The notes below the pieces were generated by a model. That model did no database searches and had not been told where the DNA came from. It was given only the letters and a program-made list of their open reading frames with translations. A stretch of DNA of 64,000 nucleotides from Candidatus Saccharimonadota bacterium. GTDB taxonomy: Bacteria; Patescibacteriota; Saccharimonadia; Saccharimonadales; Saccharimonadaceae. The position numbers and the translations under genes were made by a program. The DNA is taken from NCBI GenBank assembly GCA_017437945.1, contig JAFRWP010000014.1, positions 107,795 to 171,794 of the forward strand, written 5' to 3'. Position 1 is the stretch's first letter; the number at the start of each line of letters is the position of its first letter. Below, piece after piece: positions 35,097 to 42,073 of this stretch.

Positions 35097-35136
35097 ACGA
35101 AAAAGTCAATCGGTTCATAAACCTATTGACTTTTTT
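35097..35136 (+). terminator. valS terminator overlapping the next promoter
   Basis: AAAAGTCAAT/ATTGACTTTT stem with inner GGTT/AACC and a T6 run. Its right arm contains TTGACT (35126-35131), which also serves as the -35 of the next promoter. Confidence 0.9.
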
Positions 35137-35154
35137 GATTGATTATTATAAAAT
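35126..35154 (+). promoter_or_regulatory. Promoter of the 35221 gene
   Basis: TTGACT (35126-35131), 17-base spacer, TAAAAT (35149-35154). The -35 is embedded in the valS terminator stem. Confidence 0.75.
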
Positions 35155-35220
35155 ACTACTAACACGCGCGTTTTGCACGTTTTTTCGCGCTAAAAAATTT
35201 TAAAAATGGAGGTGCACCTT

Positions 35221-35484
35221 ATGGAGCAATACACTCACGACGGAATCATGACCACCCAAAGCATCGACGAAGTTCAAATCAGCTTCGACGGTACCCGTTA
35301 CAGGGTCGATCCTGAACTCATCAAACAGCGCACAAAAGGCAGCTCACTTAATTGGGACTTCAGCACGGCCGGTTTCGGCCTGATCAGAGGCTACTTCGAC
35401 TGCACAGTTCTCCCCAGTGTCCCTTGGGAATCCGCCACCAAAATCGCTGATTTAATCCGCAGCTGCTCCATCGCGACCCCCTAA
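35221..35484 (+). CDS. Small hypothetical protein
   Basis: 87 residues, soluble, no recognised motif; contains an FDGTRYRVDPELI segment. The start at 35221 follows GGAGGTG with 7-base spacing (an extended complement of the 16S 3' end); an in-frame ATG 15 bases upstream overlaps the Shine-Dalgarno and is rejected. The Shine-Dalgarno lies in a palindrome AGGTGCACCT that could mask it by self-pairing. The TAA stop forms the loop of the terminator. Confidence 0.72.
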   Translation: MEQYTHDGIMTTQSIDEVQISFDGTRYRVDPELIKQRTKGSSLNWDFSTAGFGLIRGYFDCTVLPSVPWESATKIADLIRSCSIATP

Positions 35485-35498
35485 GGGGGTCTTTTTTT
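35475..35498 (+). terminator. Terminator with the stop codon as its loop
   Basis: GACCCCC/GGGGGTC stem whose three-base loop is the TAA stop (35482-35484) of the 35221 gene, then seven T. Confidence 0.92.
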
Positions 35499-35505
35499 CA
35501 CCCTC

Positions 35506-35534
35506 TTGACTTTTTAACCCGTTTATGCTATACT
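35506..35534 (+). promoter_or_regulatory. Promoter of the phosphoribosyltransferase-like gene
   Basis: TTGACT (35506-35511), 17-base spacer, TATACT (35529-35534) preceded by TATGC. It begins 8 bases after a terminator T-run. Confidence 0.85.
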
Positions 35535-35563
35535 CATCTTATAGTAATCAAGCAAAAACAAAC

Positions 35564-36868
35564 ATGGAAAAACTAATAGATCAGCAACAAGAAAATCCTT
35601 CTGAGCAATCCAAATGGGACATTCAGGAGCCAGAACTTCCCGCAGAGTCAGAAAGCCAGAAGAAGTCAGAACGCATCCCAAAAGAGCCAGAATTCCCAGA
35701 TGACCCTGATCAATACACCGAAGAAGAGCTAAAAGCCGATCCTTCCAAACGTTTCCATGTCAATCCCGCCGATTTCCCCTTTTTCTCCCAACAAGCCGAA
35801 AAAGGTCCTCGCTGGGGCGATCCATCCGAAACTCTGCCGCTTGATTATACTTTGGGACGTTTCGTCCAATCGACCGCCGATACTATCGCAGTTCTCGCCG
35901 GCGAAGATTGTGACGAATTTAAAGACGAAGACATCCCAGCCGCTGACCATATCGTCTATCTCGACAAGTCCGCCCGTCCGGTTTGTTGGTTAGTGAACAC
36001 CTTCTGGAAAGACTTTACTGATAAGCCACGCCCAAAGCACTCCTTCCTTGCCATTGATCGCCGCGAGTGGTTTGCACGTACGAATACTCCAATTGAGGCT
36101 AACGAATATATTCGCAACGAGGACGGCAGTGCTCGCCTAGCTCGTTTTAGCGATTTCCGCACCGAAAACGTCACTGACGAAGATATTGCCCGCATTCGAT
36201 CCCTCTTTATTCCAGGCGGTATCGAAACCGAAGATCCAGCCGAAATTATGCAAACGCCAACTGGCTTAGAGGGGAAGAATATCACCATTGTTGATGAGGT
36301 TTCCCGTAGCGGCTCCACTTTGGCCATCTCCAAATATCTCCTTTCCCGAGCCATTCCTGAAGCCGCCAGCGTCAATGGCTATACATTCTGGGACGCCGGT
36401 GCTCAGATATCTTCAGATGGCAGCGAAAGACAAATGCGAGGCGTACCAGTTTGGTACGACCCTAAAACCCACTACGGTCGCGGCATTGGTGACGTTAACG
36501 AATCCTTCTTCGCCGAACGCCACGAACACTTCAATACGCCAAAAACTCGTGCCCAAAAATTCGGCGCAATCGTACTCGGCCAATTCATCGACCTTGGCGA
36601 AGAACCGGGCAACCGTTCACGTGAACTGGCTCGTGAAATTCGCACTATGCACAAAGAGTGGGAAGAAGATCATATCTTAATGCGAATGCCAATGCATTAT
36701 GATCAAGAAAAGTGGCGAAAACACATTACAGATGACCTACATATGCCTATTCTTAGACAGGAACGCCCCGCACCAGGAAGAATGGCTCCAAAATATCCAA
36801 AAAACTCCCTCAACTACGTACGCGAAGAAATCGCCTCACGCGAACCTGTCCCTCCTCACTCATTCTAA
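35564..36868 (+). CDS. Protein with a phosphoribosyltransferase-like domain
   Basis: 434 residues. The first roughly 60 residues are Glu/Pro/Ser-rich and likely disordered. A type I phosphoribosyltransferase-like PRPP loop is seen in GKNITIVDEVSRSGSTLAI (about residues 236-254; family form VDDVxxTGxT with Glu and Ser changes). The rest, with several Arg/His-rich segments, is unfamiliar. The start at 35564 is chosen because an in-frame ATG at 35525 overlaps the -10. No Shine-Dalgarno is obvious in the roughly 23-base leader. The base transferred, if any, is unknown. Confidence 0.72.
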   Translation: MEKLIDQQQENPSEQSKWDIQEPELPAESESQKKSERIPKEPEFPDDPDQYTEEELKADPSKRFHVNPADFPFFSQQAEKGPRWGDPSETLPLDYTLGRFVQSTADTIAVLAGEDCDEFKDEDIPAADHIVYLDKSARPVCWLVNTFWKDFTDKPRPKHSFLAIDRREWFARTNTPIEANEYIRNEDGSARLARFSDFRTENVTDEDIARIRSLFIPGGIETEDPAEIMQTPTGLEGKNITIVDEVSRSGSTLAISKYLLSRAIPEAASVNGYTFWDAGAQISSDGSERQMRGVPVWYDPKTHYGRGIGDVNESFFAERHEHFNTPKTRAQKFGAIVLGQFIDLGEEPGNRSRELAREIRTMHKEWEEDHILMRMPMHYDQEKWRKHITDDLHMPILRQERPAPGRMAPKYPKNSLNYVREEIASREPVPPHSF

Positions 36869-36875
36869 AAAACTA

Positions 36876-36920
36876 AAAAAATAACTCCGTTAGTAAACAA
36901 AACATCTAACGGAGTTTTTC
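36876..36920. terminator. Bidirectional terminator holding the end of the 36906 gene
   Basis: Perfect AACTCCGTTAG/CTAACGGAGTT stem (36883-36893 with 36906-36916). The last codons and TAG stop of the minus-strand gene lie in the right arm. Confidence 0.9.
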
Positions 36921-37238
36921 AATAATAGGCGGAGCCTGCGGAAAGACTTCCACGCTGTCTAAGGCGTGGTCGTCATACAGCTTGATTTCAATCTGGCGAT
37001 ACAGGCCGTCACCAGAGATAACCGCGCCATAAACCCAGTGCTGCCGCTGACCAAGGAGCACGTTCCGGATCACCCGAAACGCAATGCTAGATACGTTGCC
37101 CAGATCATCACTGACCGCAATCTCGACCTCATCGCCGAGCTTTCCCTTATCCAGCACGACATAATTGTCGCCAGAAACCAGGGTAAAAGCCCTCATCTTT
37201 AAGTCGTTGCGGTCAAAAACAACCCTATCCATCTTCAT
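36906..37238 (-). CDS. Small hypothetical protein
   Basis: 110 residues, soluble, alternating hydrophobic/charged pattern that suggests a beta-rich domain. No known motif. The start at 37238 follows GGAGGGGGG on the minus strand. Own promoter upstream; its end is embedded in a bidirectional terminator. Confidence 0.72.
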   Translation of the reverse strand: MKMDRVVFDRNDLKMRAFTLVSGDNYVVLDKGKLGDEVEIAVSDDLGNVSSIAFRVIRNVLLGQRQHWVYGAVISGDGLYRQIEIKLYDDHALDSVEVFPQAPPIIEKLR

Positions 37239-37277
37239 TACCCCCCTCCAATCAGAACAGGATCGACAACAATCGAG

Positions 37278-37306
37278 ATTATATCATACTTCAGCTAAAT
37301 AGTCAA
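37278..37306 (-). promoter_or_regulatory. Promoter of the 37238 gene
   Basis: Minus-strand TTGACT (37301-37306), 17-base spacer, TATAAT (37278-37283) preceded by TATGA. Confidence 0.85.
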
Positions 37307-37312
37307 TAGCTA

Positions 37313-37693
37313 TCAATCTTGAAACGCCAACTTTTCGCAAATACTCTGGAATTCATCTTCGCGCAAATGCAAAGTCTTACCATATTCCCAGTTTTCATCT
37401 AGCGGCATCAGATGCACATGCGCGTGCGCCACATCCGTCCCCACCACTTTATAGACAATCCTGCGGCCGGTCACCTCTTCCATATGCTTCGAAACTTTCT
37501 TCACTGTCGCCCACAAAGCATTCCAATCCTCATCCGAAAGATCATAAATCTTATCCACCTCGACTTTCGGCACCACCAAGGTATGCCCCTTAGTCTCCGG
37601 ATTTATATCAAGAAACGCATAAGTTTTATCATCTTCATAAATCTTATAGGATGGGATCTCGTGATTCACTATTTTTGTAAAAATACTCGCCAT
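37313..37693 (-). CDS. HIT-family nucleotide hydrolase/transferase
   Basis: 126 residues. The histidine triad HAHVHLMP (about residues 90-97) is intact, preceded by the GHTLVVPK motif of the HinT/Fhit group. Members hydrolyse AMP-linked substrates such as adenosine phosphoramidates or dinucleoside polyphosphates. AAAGGAG precedes the ATG. Its stop lies 6 bases before the -35 of the next minus-strand gene. Confidence 0.95.
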   Translation of the reverse strand: MASIFTKIVNHEIPSYKIYEDDKTYAFLDINPETKGHTLVVPKVEVDKIYDLSDEDWNALWATVKKVSKHMEEVTGRRIVYKVVGTDVAHAHVHLMPLDENWEYGKTLHLREDEFQSICEKLAFQD

Positions 37694-37743
37694 AAAACTC
37701 CTTTCTCTTAATTATAACCCCCAACCTATGCTAAATTAAAAGC

Positions 37744-38301
37744 ATGAAAGCTTTAGTTCTCGCCGACCGTCGCCCCCGAATCGATCTCGTTCAAACAATT
37801 AAAGACGAAAATATCGAAATTGTTATCTCCCTCGGCGATTTCGCCAGGGAAGATCTGCTTCCGCTCGCCGAAGTCACGCATATTCCTAAAATCGGCGTCT
37901 ACGGCAACCACTGCAGCGGCAATTATATGCCCGAAATCGGCATCATGAACCTCCACTCCGCCACCTGGCAATTCCAGGGCAAAACCTTCGCCGGCCTCCA
38001 AGGCTGCGTCCGCTACAAATCCTATCCCGATGCCATCATGTTCACCCAAGAAGAAGCCTGGCAAATCCTCGAAAACTATCCCCAGGTCGACATTTTCATC
38101 ACTCATTGCCCACCACGCGGCATTAACGACGAAGATGAAATCTCCCATCAAGGCTTCGACGCACTCCTTGATTACATCGACAGAAAACCGCCAAAAATCC
38201 TCTTGCACGGCCACACCTACCCAGACGAAAACAATCTTGTCCGCCAGCACGGCTCCACCCGCATCGAATACGTCTCCGGCTATCGCATCATTGACTTATA
38301 A
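37744..38301 (+). CDS. Calcineurin-like metallophosphoesterase (altered active site)
   Basis: 185 residues with the phosphoesterase motif order: LADRR in place of DxH, SLGD, GNHC in place of GNHD, THCPP and HGHTY in place of GHTH. Several metal ligands are therefore replaced (first His, last His), so the metal site is atypical and activity uncertain. The N-terminal MKALVLADRR is otherwise like the YfcE/MJ0936 group. Leaderless: TATGC-TAAATT ends six bases before the ATG. The next gene's -35 lies in its final codons. Confidence 0.82.
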   Translation: MKALVLADRRPRIDLVQTIKDENIEIVISLGDFAREDLLPLAEVTHIPKIGVYGNHCSGNYMPEIGIMNLHSATWQFQGKTFAGLQGCVRYKSYPDAIMFTQEEAWQILENYPQVDIFITHCPPRGINDEDEISHQGFDALLDYIDRKPPKILLHGHTYPDENNLVRQHGSTRIEYVSGYRIIDL

Positions 38302-38319
38302 CCAAAAATATGCTATAAT
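38291..38319 (+). promoter_or_regulatory. Promoter of the 38371 gene, -35 inside the upstream gene
   Basis: TTGACT (38291-38296, last codons of the phosphoesterase gene), 17-base spacer, TATAAT (38314-38319) preceded by TATGC. The roughly 45-base leader has a short ACTC/GAGT hairpin and GGGGGTG as Shine-Dalgarno. Confidence 0.85.
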
Positions 38320-38370
38320 TATAACAACTCACAGCGAGTGGGTTAGATTTTTGACTGGGGGTGCACCTTA

Positions 38371-38892
38371 ATGAAGAAGATTACCATTCTTATCATCGCG
38401 CTCTGTCTCAGCTTAGCGTTCATCGCCAGTGCCGAAGACATTTATGCATCCGATGATATAGTAGAAGAGGAGTTTATCGACTTTTCTTTCTGCGCAGCCG
38501 CTGTTACCCGCGAGGAATACGCCATGATCGAAACCGACTATTCCCGAGCCGAGCTCAACCTCATCCACTTCAAATACCTGGACTTTGAAGGGGAAGAGCA
38601 GGAGGGAGAAATGATCGTCAACCAGCATATCGCTTTTGACGTCCTCTTCGCCCTCGAAGACATCTTCAAAGCTGGCTATCCGCTTGAAGAACCCTATTAT
38701 TTCGTTTGCGACGGTTTCGACGTTGCCTTCACCGCGCCGCCGTTCCCGGGCAAACTCGAAGACGACCCATACAACCAAATTTTCGGTCAATTCGATTTTG
38801 CCTGGAACGAAAACCAGGCCGAAGGTGCTCATCACTACACGATTGAGCACAAAATTTCCGAATGGTATCCAAATAATTTGCCCACTAACTAA
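38371..38892 (+). CDS. Secreted protein resembling the N-terminal half of M15 D-Ala-D-Ala carboxypeptidases
   Basis: 173 residues. Signal peptide KKITILIIALCLSLAFIASA (1-21). Residues about 60-110 (HFKYLDFEGEEQEGEMIVNQ... DIFKAGYPLEE) follow the VanY/M15C pattern (yxxFdGxxxxGelvvn...iFxxLyxxxfPI). The zinc-binding SxHxxGxAxD half that should follow is absent: the protein ends with HHYTIEHKISEWYPNN. It is therefore truncated or repurposed, perhaps binding rather than cutting peptidoglycan. The assignment is inference from the pattern. The stop codon lies in the terminator loop. Confidence 0.65.
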   Translation: MKKITILIIALCLSLAFIASAEDIYASDDIVEEEFIDFSFCAAAVTREEYAMIETDYSRAELNLIHFKYLDFEGEEQEGEMIVNQHIAFDVLFALEDIFKAGYPLEEPYYFVCDGFDVAFTAPPFPGKLEDDPYNQIFGQFDFAWNENQAEGAHHYTIEHKISEWYPNNLPTN

Positions 38893-38909
38893 AGGTGGGC
38901 AACTTTTTT
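38878..38909 (+). terminator. Terminator with the stop codon in its loop
   Basis: TTGCCCAC/GTGGGCAA stem (38878-38885 with 38895-38902) and C-T6; the TAA stop (38890-38892) is in the loop. An extended -10 for the next gene (38923-38928) follows 13 bases later. Confidence 0.92.
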
Positions 38910-38922
38910 ATCATGTTTATGG

Positions 38923-38928
38923 TAAAAT
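38923..38928 (+). promoter_or_regulatory. Extended -10 of the 38962 gene
   Basis: TATGG-TAAAAT just after the upstream terminator. The leader to the ATG is nearly the same as that of the paralogue at 39744. Confidence 0.65.
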
Positions 38929-38961
38929 TAAGGTAAATAGATTAATTAAGCGAGATTTTAT

Positions 38962-39648
38962 ATGGAAAACAATCCAAACCCAGCACCAGCACCAACACCA
39001 GCACCGGCGCCAGTAGCACCGGCGCCAGCCCCGGCAGCAGAACAGCCACTCTTCGCCAATAACGGCGGTGGCGCACCAAAAAAGAGCCACACCGGCCTCA
39101 TCGTTGGTATTATTCTTGGCATCATCGTAATTGCCACGGTCTTAGTCGTCCTCTTCGCCGTCATCCTTCCAAACATGAACAAGGAAGAAGACAAGGGCAA
39201 AAAAGACAGCGGCACCTCCCAACAGAAGGATCCTGAACCTGAACCAGAACCAGAACCAGAACCGGAACCGGAACCAACTCCGACCCCAACCCCAATTTCT
39301 AGAGGCAAAACCCTCGTTTGTAGCCAGACTCAAACTGGTACCGGCACCCGCACTTCCGTCAGCGCCGAATTCTCCTTCGATGAAAGCGGCACTCTTACCA
39401 AGGTCTTAGTCATCGAGGAAGACTGGAAAGAATCCGGCTTCACCGATGCTGAAATCCAGGCTGCTCAAAAGGAAACCAACACCTACTATAGCGCCGATAG
39501 GTACACCAGCTGGAATGTTCGCCGCAAAGATGCCAAGACCGTTATCCTCGAAGCCGAGCTTAAGCTCAGCGCAGAAAACATTGCCAATATTGATTCTTAC
39601 GAAAAGGCAAAGGCTCAATTTGGTTCAAACGGTTACGATTGCGAATAA
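38962..39648 (+). CDS. Single-pass membrane protein, tandem paralogue 1
   Basis: 228 residues. Pro/Ala-rich N-terminus beginning MENNPNPAPAP, one membrane helix (about 46-72, GLIVGIILGIIVIATVLVVLFAVIL), a Glu/Pro repeat stalk, then a small domain with a C-x-x-x pair: VCSQTQTG near its start and NGYDCE at the C-terminus, probably a disulfide. The domain pattern (sheet, DW/SW helix, Yxx(A)KxxF near the end) recurs in the next two genes. It may resemble YehR/DUF1307-type lipoprotein domains, but this is unverified. Predicted topology places the domain outside. Confidence 0.8.
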   Translation: MENNPNPAPAPTPAPAPVAPAPAPAAEQPLFANNGGGAPKKSHTGLIVGIILGIIVIATVLVVLFAVILPNMNKEEDKGKKDSGTSQQKDPEPEPEPEPEPEPEPTPTPTPISRGKTLVCSQTQTGTGTRTSVSAEFSFDESGTLTKVLVIEEDWKESGFTDAEIQAAQKETNTYYSADRYTSWNVRRKDAKTVILEAELKLSAENIANIDSYEKAKAQFGSNGYDCE

Positions 39649-39663
39649 CCATCGCTAATAGGG

Positions 39664-39692
39664 AAGACTCCTCGTAACGAGGAGTCTTTTTT
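39664..39692 (+). terminator. Terminator after paralogue 1
   Basis: AGACTCCTCG/CGAGGAGTCT stem, loop TAA, T-run; the -10 of the next gene (39706-39711) follows 14 bases on. Confidence 0.92.
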
Positions 39693-39705
39693 ATTATTTT
39701 TATGC

Positions 39706-39711
39706 TAAAAT
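39706..39711 (+). promoter_or_regulatory. Extended -10 of the 39744 gene
   Basis: TATGC-TAAAAT; the following leader (AAGGnAATAGA...AAGCGAGATT) matches that of the 38962 gene almost base for base, evidence of duplication that included the promoter. Confidence 0.65.
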
Positions 39712-39743
39712 TAAGGCAATAGAATAACTAAGCGAGATTATAT

Positions 39744-40304
39744 ATGGAAAACAATCCAAACCCAGCCCCAGCACCAACACCGGCACAACCAGCACCGGCA
39801 CCAGCTGAAGGGCAACCACTATTTGCACAACCAGCTGCCGCTGCGGCTCCGGCAAATGGCAGCGCAAAGAAAAGCAAAATGCCACTTATTATCGGCTGTT
39901 CCGTCGGTGGCGTACTTGTTCTCGCTGGCATCATCGTCGCTATCGTCTTCATCGCTGGCACCAAAACCCTCAAATGTACAAAAGAGTTCAAGACTGACAG
40001 CTATAAGCTAACCGATACCATTGAAGTAGTTTATAGATTCGGCAGCCTCAGTTCCGCCAAGATGATCGAAGAGAGCTGGAGCAAAGAACCGATTACCGAT
40101 GAAATGCTTAAAAACGCCGAAAAGACCGACGAAGAAATCAAAGACGCAGGCTACAAGTCCTTCAAGATCTATCGCAAGGATGATAATACCGCCATTGGCG
40201 AAGCCGAATTAGATATTGACAATAAAGATCAGACAGAAGACGTTAATGACTACGACTCGGCCAAAGAGTATTTCGAAGATAATAGTTATACGTGCTCCGA
40301 ATAA
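39744..40304 (+). CDS. Single-pass membrane protein, tandem paralogue 2
   Basis: 186 residues. The start MENNPNPAPAPTPAQPAPAP is nearly identical to the previous gene. One membrane helix (about 48-72, LIIGCSVGGVLVLAGIIVAIVFIAG) is followed directly by the same small domain (KCTKEF... ending SYTCSE) without the Glu/Pro stalk. The conserved cysteine pair and the YDSAKEYFEDNSYTC ending support homology with paralogues 1 and 3. Confidence 0.8.
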   Translation: MENNPNPAPAPTPAQPAPAPAEGQPLFAQPAAAAAPANGSAKKSKMPLIIGCSVGGVLVLAGIIVAIVFIAGTKTLKCTKEFKTDSYKLTDTIEVVYRFGSLSSAKMIEESWSKEPITDEMLKNAEKTDEEIKDAGYKSFKIYRKDDNTAIGEAELDIDNKDQTEDVNDYDSAKEYFEDNSYTCSE

Positions 40305-40317
40305 TCTAATCGCGCTT

Positions 40318-40348
40318 CAAAAGACCCCCCCGCAAAGGGGGTCTTTTT
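40318..40348 (+). terminator. Terminator after paralogue 2
   Basis: AAGACCCCC/GGGGGTCTT stem and T6 run; the -10 of the next gene begins 12 bases later. Confidence 0.9.
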
Positions 40349-40359
40349 TATTCTTATGC

Positions 40360-40371
40360 TAAAATCAAATT
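40360..40371 (+). promoter_or_regulatory. Leaderless promoter of paralogue 3
   Basis: TATGC-TAAAAT (40360-40365), exactly six bases before the ATG, no Shine-Dalgarno. Confidence 0.7.
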
Positions 40372-40827
40372 ATGGATAAATCCAAAGAATCATTCCGCCT
40401 TACACTCTACATTATCGGCTGTATCATCGTTTCTTTGTTAATCGTCAAAATCATCATTGATATCTCCAACACCAAGATGCTCCACTGCGAAAGCTCAGTT
40501 GAAACCGAAGAGGGCATCACTAGCGAAGCAAACATCAACTTCAAGTGGAGTTACGACCGGCTTATCAAGGCTCAAACCCGACACGTCCTTAACACCACCG
40601 AAAAAATCACCACCGAGCTCCAAGATCAATTCAAGCAAGAAATCGAAAGCAATGAGCTCTACGACAGCAATACCATCGAAGATTATTGGTCTTATAAAAT
40701 CGTCGCCAACTCTACTTACAAAATCGACAAACTGGGCGAATTCCTCGGCGACAGTTCTTTCGATACCGTCAAAAGCTATTTTGAAAACGAACTTCTCATG
40801 ACCTGCGAAGAGAAGAACGGCGTCTAA
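40372..40827 (+). CDS. Single-pass membrane protein, tandem paralogue 3
   Basis: 151 residues. No Pro-rich N-terminus. A membrane helix at about 10-30 (LTLYIIGCIIVSLLIVKIII) is followed by the same domain type (MLHCESSVETEEGI... FDTVKSYFENELLMTCEE), again with one cysteine near the start and one near the end. It is more diverged than the first two and starts leaderlessly, unlike them. Confidence 0.78.
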   Translation: MDKSKESFRLTLYIIGCIIVSLLIVKIIIDISNTKMLHCESSVETEEGITSEANINFKWSYDRLIKAQTRHVLNTTEKITTELQDQFKQEIESNELYDSNTIEDYWSYKIVANSTYKIDKLGEFLGDSSFDTVKSYFENELLMTCEEKNGV

Positions 40828-40836
40828 CATCTAACG

Positions 40837-40863
40837 AAAAACAGGCCTCACGGCCTATTTTTT
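40837..40863 (+). terminator. Terminator after paralogue 3
   Basis: AGGCC/GGCCT stem with TCAC loop, then ATTTTTT. Confidence 0.8.
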
Positions 40864-40874
40864 AAATCTCAATC

Positions 40875-40962
40875 TGGCGGAAGCGAGAGGATTCGAACCT
40901 CCGAGACCTTTCGGCCCACACGATTTCGAGTCGTGCGCCTTCAACCACTCGGCCACGCTTCC
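40875..40962 (-). tRNA. tRNA-Ser (anticodon CGA)
   Basis: Acceptor GGAAGCG pairs with CGCTTCC, discriminator G, CCA encoded at 40875-40877. Anticodon loop CTCGAAA gives CGA (40926-40928), reading UCG. A long variable arm with a GGGCCGAAAGGTC hairpin. Confidence 0.97.
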
Positions 40963-41018
40963 ACGTACCATTTTACCATAAAAACCCGATCAAAATCCTA
41001 TTTCGCCCCCATAAAGTA

Positions 41019-41047
41019 TTGACAAATAATATCGTATGTGCTATAAT
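41019..41047 (+). promoter_or_regulatory. Strong promoter of the structured RNA
   Basis: TTGACA (41019-41024), 17-base spacer, TATAAT (41042-41047) with TGTGC upstream: consensus at nearly every position, among the strongest promoters in the window. Confidence 0.9.
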
Positions 41048-41053
41048 GCACTC

Positions 41054-41440
41054 ATGGTCAGTCGCCCTGGGAGCAAATTTTTCCCTAAGGCCCGATGACT
41101 AAATCTTCGCGAAAGGAGGCTAGTGTTAAATGTTCACTAGCGGCTTCACTTAGCGACGCTGCACCTTTTTAAAAAATCAAGCCTTAACACCGACGTTGAC
41201 CCGCCCTCGATGCTATTATGGGGCGCATGTAAGTCAGTGCTGAAAAGGTACGTGCATGAGGACAGCTATCCTCATCCTTAATCGCTTGCGGACGAATCGG
41301 TCTCTCCGATGCATTGTCGCCCGCGCGGCCTTCAAAAAGTGTTGAACTCCAAGCGGAGGGATACAACTAAAAGGGAAGCGATTTAATGCACGTAAACCCA
41401 ACCCCGCCCCGCTCCACTTTATCGGAACGGGGCTTTTTCT
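41054..41440 (+). ncRNA. Large structured non-coding RNA candidate, family unknown
   Basis: The roughly 390 bases between a consensus promoter and a strong terminator hold no convincing gene. Helices visible: GTCAgTCG/CGATGAC (41057-41064 with 41093-41099) enclosing CCT-GGGA/TCCC-AGG; GCTAGTG/CACTAGC (41119-41125 with 41135-41141); CGCCC/GGGCG (41202-41206 with 41221-41225); a nine-pair long-range TACGTGCAT/ATGCACGTA (41249-41257 with 41386-41394) that encloses GAGGA/TCCTC and an eight-pair AATCGCTT/AAGCGATT (41280-41287 with 41376-41383), which in turn encloses GCGG-CGA/TCG-CCGC, ATCGG/CCGAT, TTCAA/TTGAA and CTCC/GGAG. I see no tmRNA tRNA-like end, RNase P core or SRP domain. Two tiny frames (14 codons at 41054; 7 codons at 41131 after GAAAGGAGG) exist. 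Confidence 0.72.
41405..41440 (+). terminator. Terminator of the structured RNA
   Basis: GCCCCG-TCC/GGA-CGGGGC stem with one mismatch and TTTTTCTT. Confidence 0.88.
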
Positions 41441-41452
41441 TGCCTTACTATC

Positions 41453-41481
41453 TTGACTTTTTAACACGCTTATGCTATAAT
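41453..41481 (+). promoter_or_regulatory. Promoter of the 41598 gene (duplicated copy A)
   Basis: TTGACT (41453-41458), 17-base spacer, TATAAT (41476-41481) with TATGC. The whole element is identical to the promoter at 42074-42102. It is followed by a leader of about 110 bases with an AAGGATTTg/caaATCCTT-type hairpin. Confidence 0.9.
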
Positions 41482-41597
41482 GACAGAGTCAGTCGCTTAT
41501 TATAGCATCTGAAGCACCTAGAAAGTTTGAGGGATTTCAAATCCTTCTTTATCATATGTCGTTTTTAACCATTCGATACTTTTAAAGGAGGACTAAA

Positions 41598-42023
41598 ATG
41601 CCTATCTCAACCGCCAACAGAGTACGCCTGGCCACGTTCGTAATCGCTCTCGTAGCGATCGTCACCGGACTGTGGCACTTCTTTTTCATTGGATTCTGCA
41701 ACGGTTCCAATTTCTGCCTGATTCTGGGAATCTTGACCATGGCGGTAGGATTCGACGTAATCAAATACTTCGAGGAATACTTCCTGGCTAAGCCCAATCA
41801 GCCGAAATTCAAGGTAAAAACCGTCGTGGAATGGTTGATCAAATTCGCTGTGTTGATCGTGATGCTCAACGTCAGTAGTACTTTCAGTGCTAAGGATGTA
41901 GTCATCAAGCATGCACCAACCTTTTTAGTCGAATTTGGTTCATATTTCACCTGGTTTTGTGTCTACTCCGTCGCTCAGCTTAAGCTGAATCAGCTGTATG
42001 TCACTGCGACGGAGCAGAAATAA
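41598..42023 (+). CDS. Four-helix membrane protein, unknown function
   Basis: 141 residues with about four membrane helices (about 10-32, 38-58, 73-92 and 112-132). No family recognised; the second helix region is followed by a charged YFEEYFLAKPNQPKF loop. Strong AAAGGAGG Shine-Dalgarno with a 7-base gap to the ATG. Same promoter, gene size and topology as the next gene at 42200, suggesting they are diverged duplicates or at least a functional pair. Confidence 0.78.
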   Translation: MPISTANRVRLATFVIALVAIVTGLWHFFFIGFCNGSNFCLILGILTMAVGFDVIKYFEEYFLAKPNQPKFKVKTVVEWLIKFAVLIVMLNVSSTFSAKDVVIKHAPTFLVEFGSYFTWFCVYSVAQLKLNQLYVTATEQK

Positions 42024-42037
42024 TCCCCCAAGCGATC

Positions 42038-42066
42038 AAACCCCGCCCCGTGCGGGGTTTTCTCTT
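42038..42066 (+). terminator. Terminator after the 41598 gene
   Basis: AACCCCGC/GCGGGGTT stem followed by TTCTCTT; promoter -35 eight bases later. Confidence 0.9.
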
Positions 42067-42073
42067 ATTCATC

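Noticed and set aside
41054..41440. Structured RNA as tmRNA or RNase P RNA
   Set aside because: No tRNA-like T-loop (GTTCGA...) or CCA end, no tag frame ending in ALAA-stop, and no GAGGAAAGTCC/ACAGAA core motifs were found.
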